Positions 7,832 through 14,886 of a stretch of DNA of 18,652 bases are shown here, piece after piece. The DNA comes from Wenzhouxiangella sp. (GTDB lineage Bacteria; Pseudomonadota; Gammaproteobacteria; Xanthomonadales; Wenzhouxiangellaceae), in contig SKIE01000278.1 in the NCBI GenBank assembly GCA_007116585.1, forward strand, positions 1-18,652. Reading direction: 5' to 3'. The position numbers and the translations under genes are program-made. A model generated the notes under the pieces. That model was not told where the DNA came from. It saw only the letters and a program-made list of their open reading frames with translations, and made no database searches. Every line of letters starts with the position of its first letter. The stretch's first letter is position 1.

Positions 7832-8608
7832 ATGGACTACGCCCTGATCTTGACCATCCTGACGCTGCTTACGGGCGTCTTGTGGGCGCTAGAGCGCTTC
7901 TGGCTGCGACGCCGTTACGGTGAGCAGGAGTCGGGCCCGGCCCACTGGCTGGCGAGCATCGGGTCCCTGTTTCCCATCCTGCTGCTGGTGCTGGTGTTTC
8001 GCTCGTTTTTGTTCGAGCCGTTCAAGATCCCCTCCGGCTCCATGATTCCGACCCTGCAGATCGGTGATTTCATCGTCGTCAGCAAGTTCTCATATGGCCT
8101 GCGCCTGCCGGTACTGAACCGCAAGATCCTCTCTACCGGCGAGCCCGAGCGCGGCGATGTCATGGTGTTCCGTTTCCCTGAGGATGAGCGGATCAACTAC
8201 ATCAAGCGCGTCGTCGGCCTGCCCGGTGATGCCATCACCTACCGCAACAAGGTACTGTTTATCAACGGCGAGCCGGTCGAGCAGGACGTGGTCGGTGAAT
8301 GGATCGGTGAGGGCCTGAACCGTAATCCGCCGGGCCGCCGGCCGATCAAGCGCATGGAGCACCTGGCCGAGGATCCGCACACCATCATGATCTTCCCGGA
8401 TCAGCCGGATCGTCAGGTGCGCAGCTGGACCGTGCCGGAAGGACACTACTTCGTGCTGGGCGACAACCGTGACCAGTCCCTGGACAGCCGGGCCTGGAAC
8501 TTCGTCCCGGAAGCCAACCTGGTAGGGCGTGCGACGCACATCTGGATGCACTGGGATTGCGCGCGCGGGTGCGTAGTCTGGAGCCGAATTGGTGATAAGA
8601 TTCACTAA
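7832..8608 (+). CDS. lepB: Signal peptidase I (LepB)
   Basis: The 258-residue inner-membrane endopeptidase removes signal peptides from exported proteins; here these would include RseB, MucD and the AsmA-like protein. There are two N-terminal hydrophobic segments, at about 3-20 and 40-58. The catalytic serine is S70 (PSGSMIPTL) and the general-base lysine is K125 (YIKRVVGLPGD). The conserved box E block GDNRDQSLDSR lies at 210-220. The protein is shorter than E. coli LepB (324) because the periplasmic insertion is reduced, as in many proteobacteria. The C-terminus carries a CX3C pair (C243, C247) just before the last conserved segment. It is probably co-transcribed with lepA. Confidence 0.96.
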   Translation: MDYALILTILTLLTGVLWALERFWLRRRYGEQESGPAHWLASIGSLFPILLLVLVFRSFLFEPFKIPSGSMIPTLQIGDFIVVSKFSYGLRLPVLNRKILSTGEPERGDVMVFRFPEDERINYIKRVVGLPGDAITYRNKVLFINGEPVEQDVVGEWIGEGLNRNPPGRRPIKRMEHLAEDPHTIMIFPDQPDRQVRSWTVPEGHYFVLGDNRDQSLDSRAWNFVPEANLVGRATHIWMHWDCARGCVVWSRIGDKIH

Positions 8609-8647
8609 TGAGCAGCGGTGGACGGCGATGGCTGGCTGTTCTGTGAC

Positions 8648-8653
8648 GGGAGG
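8648..8653 (+). promoter_or_regulatory. Shine-Dalgarno GGGAGG for the DUF4845 gene
   Basis: GGGAGG ends 8 nt before the ATG at 8662 and supports that ATG over the TTG one codon earlier. Confidence 0.65.
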
Positions 8654-8661
8654 CAGGCTTG

Positions 8662-9030
8662 ATGAAAGATTTGACACACATGCGCGGAATGACCCTGATC
8701 GGGTTCCTGATGGTCCTGATCCTGGTGCTGTTCTTTGCTTATCTTGGCATCAAGCTTGTTCCGATTTATCTGAACCACTATTCGGTGGTGAGCGAAATGC
8801 GCGCGATCGCCGCCGAGCCGGGCTCGGCCAACACCCCACCGCAGACCCTGCGCCGCGACCTGATGAGGCGCCTGGACGTGAGTTACGTCAAGCATGTGCG
8901 GGCAGAAGATATTCGCGTGGTGCGTGGCGCGACCACCGACCTGGTGGTCAGCTATGATGTCGAAGAGCACCTGATCGGCAACATCGATGCCATCATCCGC
9001 TTTCACCGGGCCGAGCCGCTCAGAAACTAG
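8662..9030 (+). CDS. DUF4845-type single-pass membrane protein
   Basis: A 122-residue protein of unknown function corresponding to the DUF4845 gene conserved between lepB and rnc in pseudomonads (PA0769 position). The N-terminal RGMTLIGFLMVLILVLFFAY is a basic residue and glycine followed by about 20 hydrophobic residues. It resembles a type IV prepilin N-terminus, except that glycine stands where pilins have Glu+5. The rest (about 30-122) is a small soluble, probably periplasmic, domain with no catalytic motif I can recognise. Its 3-prime end overlaps the assigned rnc start by 44 nt. No function can be assigned; its invariable neighbours suggest a role beside signal peptidase or RNase III, but that is only context. 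Confidence 0.85.
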   Translation: MKDLTHMRGMTLIGFLMVLILVLFFAYLGIKLVPIYLNHYSVVSEMRAIAAEPGSANTPPQTLRRDLMRRLDVSYVKHVRAEDIRVVRGATTDLVVSYDVEEHLIGNIDAIIRFHRAEPLRN

Positions 9031-9733
9031 CTCACCAGAAACCAGGCCAATCGACCAGCTGCCCGGCATTGCGTACCGTTTCCGTGAACCAGCCCTGCTG
9101 GCGCAGGCGCTGACGCACCGCAGTTTTGGCCCCGGCCACTACGAGCGCCTGGAGTTTCTTGGCGACAGCCTGTTGAACCTGATCGTGGCCGATCTTTTGT
9201 TCCATCAACGCGTGCATGCCAACGAAGGCGATCTCAGCCGGCTGCGCTCGCGCCTGGTCCGCGATGTCACTCTGGCCGAGGTTGCGCGCGAGCTCAACCT
9301 GGGTGATCACCTGCGGCTGGGTCAGGGCGAGTTGCGCAGCGGCGGCTACCTGCGCGAATCGATTCTGGCCGACGTCGTGGAGGCGCTGGTCGGTGCGATC
9401 TACCTCGACGGCGGTTTCGAGTCCGCCCGGCAGGTGGTTGGTGATCTGCTCAAAAGCCGGCTCGATACCCTGCCCGATGCCGAACAGCTCAAGGACCCCA
9501 AGACGCGTCTGCAGGAATGGCTGCAGGCCCGGGGACATGAACTGCCGGAATACCACGTGCTGGCAGAAAGCGGCGCCGACCACGCCAAGCAGTTCCTCGT
9601 TGAATGTCGCCTGGAGGGCCTGCTGCCGCCGGTGCGGGCCGAAGCGTCCGGCCGCCGCAAGGCCGAACAGGGCGCAGCGAAAAAAGCCTGGGCGATGCTG
9701 CAGGATCCGAAGACTGGAGATTCTTTGCCATGA
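8987..9733 (+). CDS. rnc: Ribonuclease III
   Basis: The double-strand-specific endoribonuclease processes rRNA precursors and structured mRNAs in the cytoplasm. The catalytic domain shows ERLEFLGDS (53-61) with E53, E56 and D60, and the second metal-binding pair D129 and E132 in ESILADVVEALVGAIYLDGG. A double-stranded-RNA-binding domain occupies about 171-240, starting DPKTRLQEWLQARG and ending in GRRKAEQGAAKKAWAML. From the ATG at 8987 the protein is 248 residues, about 20 longer than E. coli Rnc. The extra N-terminal part (PSSAFTGPSRSETSSPETR) is read over the end of the DUF4845 gene. No ATG, GTG or TTG occurs in frame between 8987 and the conserved domain, so either this start or a rare ATC/CTG/ATT start is used. 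The era start follows 9 nt after the stop. Confidence 0.93.
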   Translation: MPSSAFTGPSRSETSSPETRPIDQLPGIAYRFREPALLAQALTHRSFGPGHYERLEFLGDSLLNLIVADLLFHQRVHANEGDLSRLRSRLVRDVTLAEVARELNLGDHLRLGQGELRSGGYLRESILADVVEALVGAIYLDGGFESARQVVGDLLKSRLDTLPDAEQLKDPKTRLQEWLQARGHELPEYHVLAESGADHAKQFLVECRLEGLLPPVRAEASGRRKAEQGAAKKAWAMLQDPKTGDSLP

Positions 9734-9742
9734 CGACGCGCA

Positions 9743-10633
9743 ATGACTGAGCCGCGTTTCGGCCATGTGGCGCTGGTCGGCCGCCCCAATGTGGGCAAGT
9801 CCACCTTGCTGAACGCCCTGGTGGGTGAGCACCTTGCGATTGTGACCCACAAGCCGCAAACCACCCGGCATCGATTGCTCGGCGTGGTCACCGAGGCTCG
9901 CGGCCAGATCGCCCTGGTCGACACGCCCGGCATGCATCAGCGCCGGCCGCACGGGCTGAACCGGCGCCTCAACCGCAGCGCGGCGGCGGCATTGCGCGAT
10001 GTGGATGTGGCCGTCATGGTGGTCGATGCGACGCGCTGGACCGACGAAGACGATCTGGTGCTGGAGCGCGTGGCGGGTTTTCCCGGCCCGCGCCTGCTGG
10101 TGTTGAACAAGATTGATCTGCTTGATGATCGCGCCAGCCTGCTCGGGCTGACGGCGCGCCTGTCGTCCGAGCTTGATCCCGCTGCGGTGCTGTATGCGGC
10201 CGCGCGGCGAGGCGAGGGCGTTAGCGAACTGCTCGACGAGCTCTTTGCCTGTCTGCCTGAAGGCGTTGCGCAGTATCCGGCCGATGAATTTACCGATCGA
10301 TCGGCGCGTTTCCTGGCGTCCGAGCTGGTGCGTGAGCAGCTGATGCTGCAGCTGCATCAGGAAATTCCGTACGGGTTGACGGTTCAGATCGAACGCTATG
10401 AAGCACAGAAAAATCGGCTCTGGATCGCGGCGCTGATCGTGGTCGCCGAGGATCGCCACAAGGGCATGGTGATCGGCCGTCAGGGCCAGGTGCTCAAACG
10501 CGTCGGCTCGCGGGCCCGGCGCGCCATGGCCGAGATGTTCGGCCAGCCGGTGCATTTGGAACTGCACGTTCGGACCCGCGACGGCTGGATTGACGACGAA
10601 AAAGCGCTCGACGAGCTGGGTTTTTCCGAATAG
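9743..10633 (+). CDS. era: GTPase Era
   Basis: The 296-residue essential GTPase binds 16S rRNA near its 3-prime end and assists 30S maturation. Motifs are G1 GRPNVGKS (13-20), the switch-I HKPQTTRH segment typical of Era, G3 DTPG (60-63) and G4 NKID (122-125). The C-terminal KH domain is marked by HKGMVIGRQGQVLKRVG and continues to the usual end EKALDELGF. Length is normal (E. coli 301). The rnc-era-recO order is the conserved RNase III operon; recO starts 9 nt after this stop. Confidence 0.97.
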   Translation: MTEPRFGHVALVGRPNVGKSTLLNALVGEHLAIVTHKPQTTRHRLLGVVTEARGQIALVDTPGMHQRRPHGLNRRLNRSAAAALRDVDVAVMVVDATRWTDEDDLVLERVAGFPGPRLLVLNKIDLLDDRASLLGLTARLSSELDPAAVLYAAARRGEGVSELLDELFACLPEGVAQYPADEFTDRSARFLASELVREQLMLQLHQEIPYGLTVQIERYEAQKNRLWIAALIVVAEDRHKGMVIGRQGQVLKRVGSRARRAMAEMFGQPVHLELHVRTRDGWIDDEKALDELGFSE

Positions 10634-10642
10634 AGAGCGGCT

Positions 10643-11347
10643 GTGGCGCGACTGTCTTCACAGCACAGCTGGATTCTGCACCGGCGGGCCTGGCGCGAGA
10701 CCAGCCTGCTGGTCGAGTTGTTCAGTCTTGAGCACGGCCGGGTCGGGTTAGTGGCGCGGGGCGCGCGCGCGGCGCGGTCGAGCTGGCGTGGCCTTGGCGA
10801 GCCGTTCATCCCGCTTGAAGCCGAATGGACCCGGCGCGGCGAACTGGGGACACTGACCAGCCTTGAGCCGGCCGGCACCCGACCGCAGCTGCCCGGGCGT
10901 CGGCTGTGGTGTGGTCTGTACGCCAATGAGCTGCTGATCCACCTGGTTGAACGAGATGAGCCCGTTCCGGAGGCATTTGCTGGCTACGAGCGCCTGCTGG
11001 TGTCACTGAGTGGTGACGATGACCCGGGCGATGCGTTGCGCCGGTTCGAGCTGGCGCTGCTGGGCGTCCTGGGTGTTGCACCGGATCTGATGCGCGAGGC
11101 GGGTGCCGGTGAGCCGATCGCACCTGCGGGCTGGTATCGGCTGGAGCCCGAGTCGGGTTTTTTTCCGGTGCCGGATGCGCATGGCCGCGGCGTCTACTCC
11201 GGTGAGGCCATACTCAGCCTTGCGCAGGGTGCGGCAGCGGATTCGACGCTGCGGCGCCAGGCGCGTGAAATTACCCGTTGCCTGCTGGACCATCAACTCG
11301 GCGGGCGAGTGTTGAAAACCAGAGAACTGTTCCGGAGTCTGCAATGA
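10643..11347 (+). CDS. recO: DNA repair protein RecO
   Basis: The 234-residue protein acts with RecF/RecR to load RecA onto SSB-coated single-stranded DNA. The N-terminal OB-fold carries the family pattern: [19 protein letters not shown], then [12 protein letters not shown] and [16 protein letters not shown] helical C-terminal domain includes [19 protein letters not shown] and the closing [20 protein letters not shown] see no zinc-finger cysteine cluster, which is usual for gammaproteobacterial RecO. The start is GTG at 10643 with GAGAG upstream. The TGA stop overlaps the pdxJ start as ATGA, indicating coupled translation. Confidence 0.93.
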   Translation: MARLSSQHSWILHRRAWRETSLLVELFSLEHGRVGLVARGARAARSSWRGLGEPFIPLEAEWTRRGELGTLTSLEPAGTRPQLPGRRLWCGLYANELLIHLVERDEPVPEAFAGYERLLVSLSGDDDPGDALRRFELALLGVLGVAPDLMREAGAGEPIAPAGWYRLEPESGFFPVPDAHGRGVYSGEAILSLAQGAAADSTLRRQAREITRCLLDHQLGGRVLKTRELFRSLQ

Positions 11348-12063
11348 CCCTGCCTTTGCTTGGCGTCAATATCGATCACGTCGCCACCCTGCGTCAGGCT
11401 CGTCGAACGAGCTATCCATCTGTGGTTGAGGCCGCTGCCATGGCCGAGTCGGCGGGCGCGGATTTGATCACCATTCACCTGCGCGAGGACCGGCGCCACA
11501 TCCAGGATGACGATGTCCTGGCGCTGGCCAAAAGCCTGACCACGCGCATGAACCTGGAAATCGCCCTGACCGATGACATGCTGGCGCTGGCCGAGCGCGT
11601 GCGGCCGGCCGACGTCTGCCTGGTGCCCGAGCGGCGTGCCGAGTTGACCACCGAAGGCGGTCTGGACGTGATCGGGCAGGTTCAGCGGCTGACCGAGGCC
11701 TGCGCTCGACTGGCTGATGCGGGTGTGCGGGTCTCGCTGTTCATCGATCCCGATCCTGACCAGATTGCCGCGGCCCACGGCACCGGCGCCAGGATTATCG
11801 AGCTGCACACCGGTGCCTATGCCGACGCCCGTGGCGAGCAGGCCGAGGCTGAGCTGAAGCGCCTGCAGCGGGCGGCCGCCGCGGCGTTGGAACTTCGCAT
11901 GCAGGTCAATGCCGGTCACGGGCTGACCGTGGACAACGTCGGGCCGATCGCGGCCATCAACGGCATGCATGAACTCAATATTGGCCATTCGATTGTCGCG
12001 CGCGCGGTGTTCGTCGGCCTGGCCGAGGCGGTGCGGGAGATGAAGCGGGCGATGGCTCGCTAA
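11344..12063 (+). CDS. pdxJ: Pyridoxine 5'-phosphate synthase PdxJ
   Basis: The 239-residue TIM-barrel enzyme condenses 1-deoxyxylulose 5-phosphate with 3-amino-2-oxopropyl phosphate, the last ring-forming step of the DXP-dependent vitamin B6 pathway, in the cytoplasm. It aligns by eye with E. coli PdxJ throughout: [16 protein letters not shown], then H45 in [10 protein letters not shown], the MNLEIALT strand, [18 protein letters not shown], and the NAGHGLT loop with the second active-site histidine. GGAG precedes the ATG. It is the last gene of the lepA-to-pdxJ run. In enterobacteria acpS follows; here a minus-strand regulator gene converges instead, and the two stop codons overlap (TAA / TAG on opposite strands). 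Confidence 0.96.
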   Translation: MTLPLLGVNIDHVATLRQARRTSYPSVVEAAAMAESAGADLITIHLREDRRHIQDDDVLALAKSLTTRMNLEIALTDDMLALAERVRPADVCLVPERRAELTTEGGLDVIGQVQRLTEACARLADAGVRVSLFIDPDPDQIAAAHGTGARIIELHTGAYADARGEQAEAELKRLQRAAAAALELRMQVNAGHGLTVDNVGPIAAINGMHELNIGHSIVARAVFVGLAEAVREMKRAMAR

Positions 12064-12845
12064 CTTTCTTGCAAAAGTGCCAGGCGAGTGGCGTGCGCGG
12101 TGCGCAGGAAGTCCACGTAAGCCGCACCGTAACCCGCGCTGGTGTCCGAGTCGGTGGTCTCCTCTGTGCAGTCCAGCAGGCGTCGACGCAGTCGCCCGCA
12201 GGCCTGGTGCAGGCGCGCGGCGCCGGCAAAACCGGTCGCGCCTCGCCACTGATGCAGGAGCGCGGCCGCTTGATCAAAGGCGCGCTGGCTGATCATCGTG
12301 TCGAGTTCCGGCAGCCGGTGCTCCAGCTCCTCGCCGAACAGCCGGCTCATGCGCTCGACCAGCGCCTGGTCGCCGTTGGCGACGGCTTGGGCCTGCTCGG
12401 GCACGATCAGTCGGCTTGCCGGTTCTTCATCGGTCGCCATCGCGTTGGCGTCGGCGGGCAGGTCGGCCGGATCGATCAGGGCGCGGGCCAGCTGCGGGAT
12501 GGAGATCGGCTTGGTCAGGCAGTCGTCCACGCCATGTTCCAGGATGCGCTGGCGCTCTTCGGTGCGGGCATCGGCGGTCAGGATGATAAAGCGTGCCGCC
12601 TGCGCGGCCATGCCGGGTTGGCGTATGCTCTCGAAAGCAGCCAGCCCGTCCATTTCCGGCATATGCAGGTCCATCAGGATGACATCGAAGTCATGCTCGC
12701 GACACAGATCGACGGCCGACGGCCCATTTTCTGCCGCGGTGATCTCGGCCACCATGGTGGCGAGACCGGCGCGCAGAAACTCCCGGTTGACCTCGTTGTC
12801 GTCGACTACGAGGACGCGCAGGGCATTGACAGCAGCATTGTCCAT
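12060..12845 (-). CDS. Orphan response-regulator receiver plus Hpt phosphotransfer protein
   Basis: The 261-residue cytoplasmic protein joins a receiver domain (about 9-125) to a histidine phosphotransfer domain (about 155-258). The receiver has the acidic pair D15/D16 ([12 protein letters not shown]), phosphoacceptor D59 ([12 protein letters not shown]), T90 and K112 (TKPIS). The Hpt domain has H198 in the [19 protein letters not shown] helix, followed by the paired CGRLRRRL segment. REC followed by Hpt is the layout of the tail of hybrid kinases such as BarA, and [11 protein letters not shown] resembles the BarA Hpt helix, but no sensor or kinase domain is present. No DNA-binding output domain is seen, so it probably relays phosphate between other proteins. 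The frame is open upstream to 13001, but homology begins just after the ATG at 12845, where a promoter fits a leaderless transcript. Its kinase partner and final target are not in the window. Confidence 0.88.
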   Translation of the reverse strand: MDNAAVNALRVLVVDDNEVNREFLRAGLATMVAEITAAENGPSAVDLCREHDFDVILMDLHMPEMDGLAAFESIRQPGMAAQAARFIILTADARTEERQRILEHGVDDCLTKPISIPQLARALIDPADLPADANAMATDEEPASRLIVPEQAQAVANGDQALVERMSRLFGEELEHRLPELDTMISQRAFDQAAALLHQWRGATGFAGAARLHQACGRLRRRLLDCTEETTDSDTSAGYGAAYVDFLRTAHATRLALLQES

Positions 12846-12851
12846 AGCGGC

Positions 12852-12879
12852 AATATAGTCAGATGATCGGCAATTGCAA
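12852..12879 (-). promoter_or_regulatory. Candidate sigma-70 promoter of the REC-Hpt gene, predicting a leaderless mRNA
   Basis: On the minus strand TTGCAA (12879-12874) and TATATT (12857-12852) are separated by 16 nt. Initiation 6-7 nt beyond the -10 falls at about 12845, the A of the start codon. No Shine-Dalgarno precedes that ATG, which agrees with leaderless translation. It overlaps the beginning of the divergent gene at 12863. Confidence 0.45.
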
Positions 12880-14872
12880 GCGACTGGCGCTTCTGCTGCT
12901 GTTGACATGCAGCGTCTGGTTGCCGGCGCTGGCTGCAGTCCCGGCCGCCATGGAGCTTGAGATGGGTCCGGGTGCGATCGGTGATGTGTCGTGGGCATCA
13001 ATCGAGATCAGGCGTCAACCGCGCGCCGAAAGTGAGCCGGCCTGGCGGGCAAGGCTGTCCGGTTTGAGCCTGGCCGAGGCCCTGCCGGTCGGTGATATCA
13101 GCCTGGAGTGCCATGACTTTGAATGGTCCAAGGCGGGTCCGGACTGTCGTCGTGGCAGCCTTGCATTACCTCCCGACTGGCTGGCACTGGATGGCGAGCT
13201 GCGCTTCAGCCTGCGTCCTGCGGTGCCGGCGGGCTACCGCCTGACCCTTGATCACGAGCAGCTGGCGGCTGATGTCGAGTTGGGGCGAGACGGCGGGCTG
13301 GTGGTCGAGCTCACGCAGCTTGATCTGGGCGCGCTCGGTCCGTTGCTGGCCGCCTGGGTTGATTTGAGCCTGATCGGCGGCATCGTCAGCGGCCAGGGAT
13401 CACAGTCAGCCGATGGCTGGCAGGCCAGCCTGGCTGTCGAGGAGATGTTTTTCGACACGCCGGACGGTGCAATGGCGGGCGAGGGGGTCGACCTGTCCAT
13501 GGAGCTGGCGCTGGTCTCTGGCGCCGGTAACGGGCCCACCGAGCTGCGCCTGGCCGCGGCACAGAACGGCGGTGAGCTGCTGTTCGGCCCGGTCTATCTG
13601 CCCCCGCCGGACGCGCCCCTGGGTCTTGACCTGACCATGGCGCTGCATGAGTCGGGCCGGATTGATCTGACCCGCGTTGGCGTTGAGGATCCGGGCGCTT
13701 TCGAAGTGGCGGGCAGCGCTGTCCTGGTCGAGACCGGAGAGGGTTGGCAGGCGCTGGAGTGGCAGGTGGACCGGCTGGTGGCTGATCTAACCGGCTTGTG
13801 GCCGCGCTGGCTGGACGGGCCGGCCGCTGCGGCCGGGTTTTCCGGCATGCGCGCTGAAGGCGGCATGCGCGGCCAGCTGTCCGGCGATGCCGAGGGTCGC
13901 TGGCGCATTGACCTGATGTCTGAAGCGTTGAACGTGATTGATCCGCGCGAACGCCTTTCCGTGCAGGGCTTGTCGGCTCAGCTCAACGGCACCGAGCGGG
14001 CCTTGCGGATCGGTCTGGAGTGGGATGGCGTCGGGTTGTTCGGGCTCGAACTGGGCGCCAGCAGCGCCCGTTTGCATCACGATGAGGTGGGCCTGCGTCT
14101 GCTTGACCCGGTGCGCATGGGCTTGCTTGATGGTGCCGTGGTCATTGACGGGCTGGCCGCGTTGCGGGTGCCCGACGCGTCGACCCGAACCGTGCTGGAT
14201 GCGCGCATAGAGCCGCTGGATCTGGCCGCGCTGACGCGGGCCCTGGAGCTGCCGGAGCTGGGCGGTCAGTTGTCGGGTCGTTTTCCCGGGGTCACCTATT
14301 CCGACGACCGGCTGACCTTTACCGGGGGCATCCAGATCGAGGCGTTCTCCGGCCATATCAGCCTGGAGAAGCTGGTGGTCGAGCGGCCTCTCGGCAGTGC
14401 GCCGGCTGTGTCCGCTGAGGTGGAGTTCGAGCGGCTGGACCTGCTCGAATTGACCGGTGCCTTCGGCTTCGGGCGCATGGAAGGGCAGGCCTCTGGCTGG
14501 GCGCGGGGACTGCGTCTGGTCAACTGGCGCCCGGTGGCGATGGATGCCCGGCTGTTTACGCATGAAGACGTGCCGCGCCGCAGGATCAGCCAGCGCGCCG
14601 TGGATAACCTGTCCAGCCTGGGTGGCGCCGGCGGCGCGGTGATCTCCGGCACGGTGCTGCGGGTGTTCGATGATTTTCCCTACCGGCGGGTTGGCCTGGC
14701 CTGTCGACTGACCAACAACATCTGCCACATCGACGGGGTGGCGCCGCATGACTCGGGCGGCTTTCTGATCGTCGAGGGTCGAGGGCTGCCGCGGCTGGAT
14801 ATCGTCGGCCACCGGCGGCTGGTCGACTGGCCACAGTTCATGGGGCAGCTGGCCAGCATGATGGATGGCTGA
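12863..14872 (+). CDS. Large exported AsmA/YdbH-like protein of unknown function
   Basis: The 669-residue protein has a signal peptide at about 1-25 (basic CKR, then LALLLLLTCSVWLPALA). The mature part is rich in short alternating beta-strand segments with repeated G-x-L-x-G turns (GQLSGRFPGV, GQASGWARGL, AVISGTVLRV). Such organisation is typical of AsmA, YdbH and TamB relatives, which bridge the periplasm and move phospholipid between membranes. The C-terminal 100 residues are best conserved in character: RRISQRAVDNLSSLGG, FRVFDDFPYRR-like and GLPRLDIVGHRRLVDWPQF blocks. The mature region has exactly four cysteines, C83/C95 and C614/C621, suggesting two disulfides. The ATG at 12863 has no clear Shine-Dalgarno. 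Family membership is by overall pattern, not a diagnostic motif; a periplasmic or inner-membrane-tethered location is inferred. Confidence 0.7.
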   Translation: MIGNCKRLALLLLLTCSVWLPALAAVPAAMELEMGPGAIGDVSWASIEIRRQPRAESEPAWRARLSGLSLAEALPVGDISLECHDFEWSKAGPDCRRGSLALPPDWLALDGELRFSLRPAVPAGYRLTLDHEQLAADVELGRDGGLVVELTQLDLGALGPLLAAWVDLSLIGGIVSGQGSQSADGWQASLAVEEMFFDTPDGAMAGEGVDLSMELALVSGAGNGPTELRLAAAQNGGELLFGPVYLPPPDAPLGLDLTMALHESGRIDLTRVGVEDPGAFEVAGSAVLVETGEGWQALEWQVDRLVADLTGLWPRWLDGPAAAAGFSGMRAEGGMRGQLSGDAEGRWRIDLMSEALNVIDPRERLSVQGLSAQLNGTERALRIGLEWDGVGLFGLELGASSARLHHDEVGLRLLDPVRMGLLDGAVVIDGLAALRVPDASTRTVLDARIEPLDLAALTRALELPELGGQLSGRFPGVTYSDDRLTFTGGIQIEAFSGHISLEKLVVERPLGSAPAVSAEVEFERLDLLELTGAFGFGRMEGQASGWARGLRLVNWRPVAMDARLFTHEDVPRRRISQRAVDNLSSLGGAGGAVISGTVLRVFDDFPYRRVGLACRLTNNICHIDGVAPHDSGGFLIVEGRGLPRLDIVGHRRLVDWPQFMGQLASMMDG

Positions 14873-14886
14873 TACCGGTCCTTTGC

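Noticed and set aside
9032..10567. 511-codon open frame antisense to rnc and era
   Set aside because: It crosses two unrelated real genes and their junction; no homology features.
12846..13001. Longer version of the REC-Hpt protein starting at 13001
   Set aside because: The extra 52 residues have no receiver homology, run opposite the signal peptide of the divergent gene, and lie upstream of the likely promoter.
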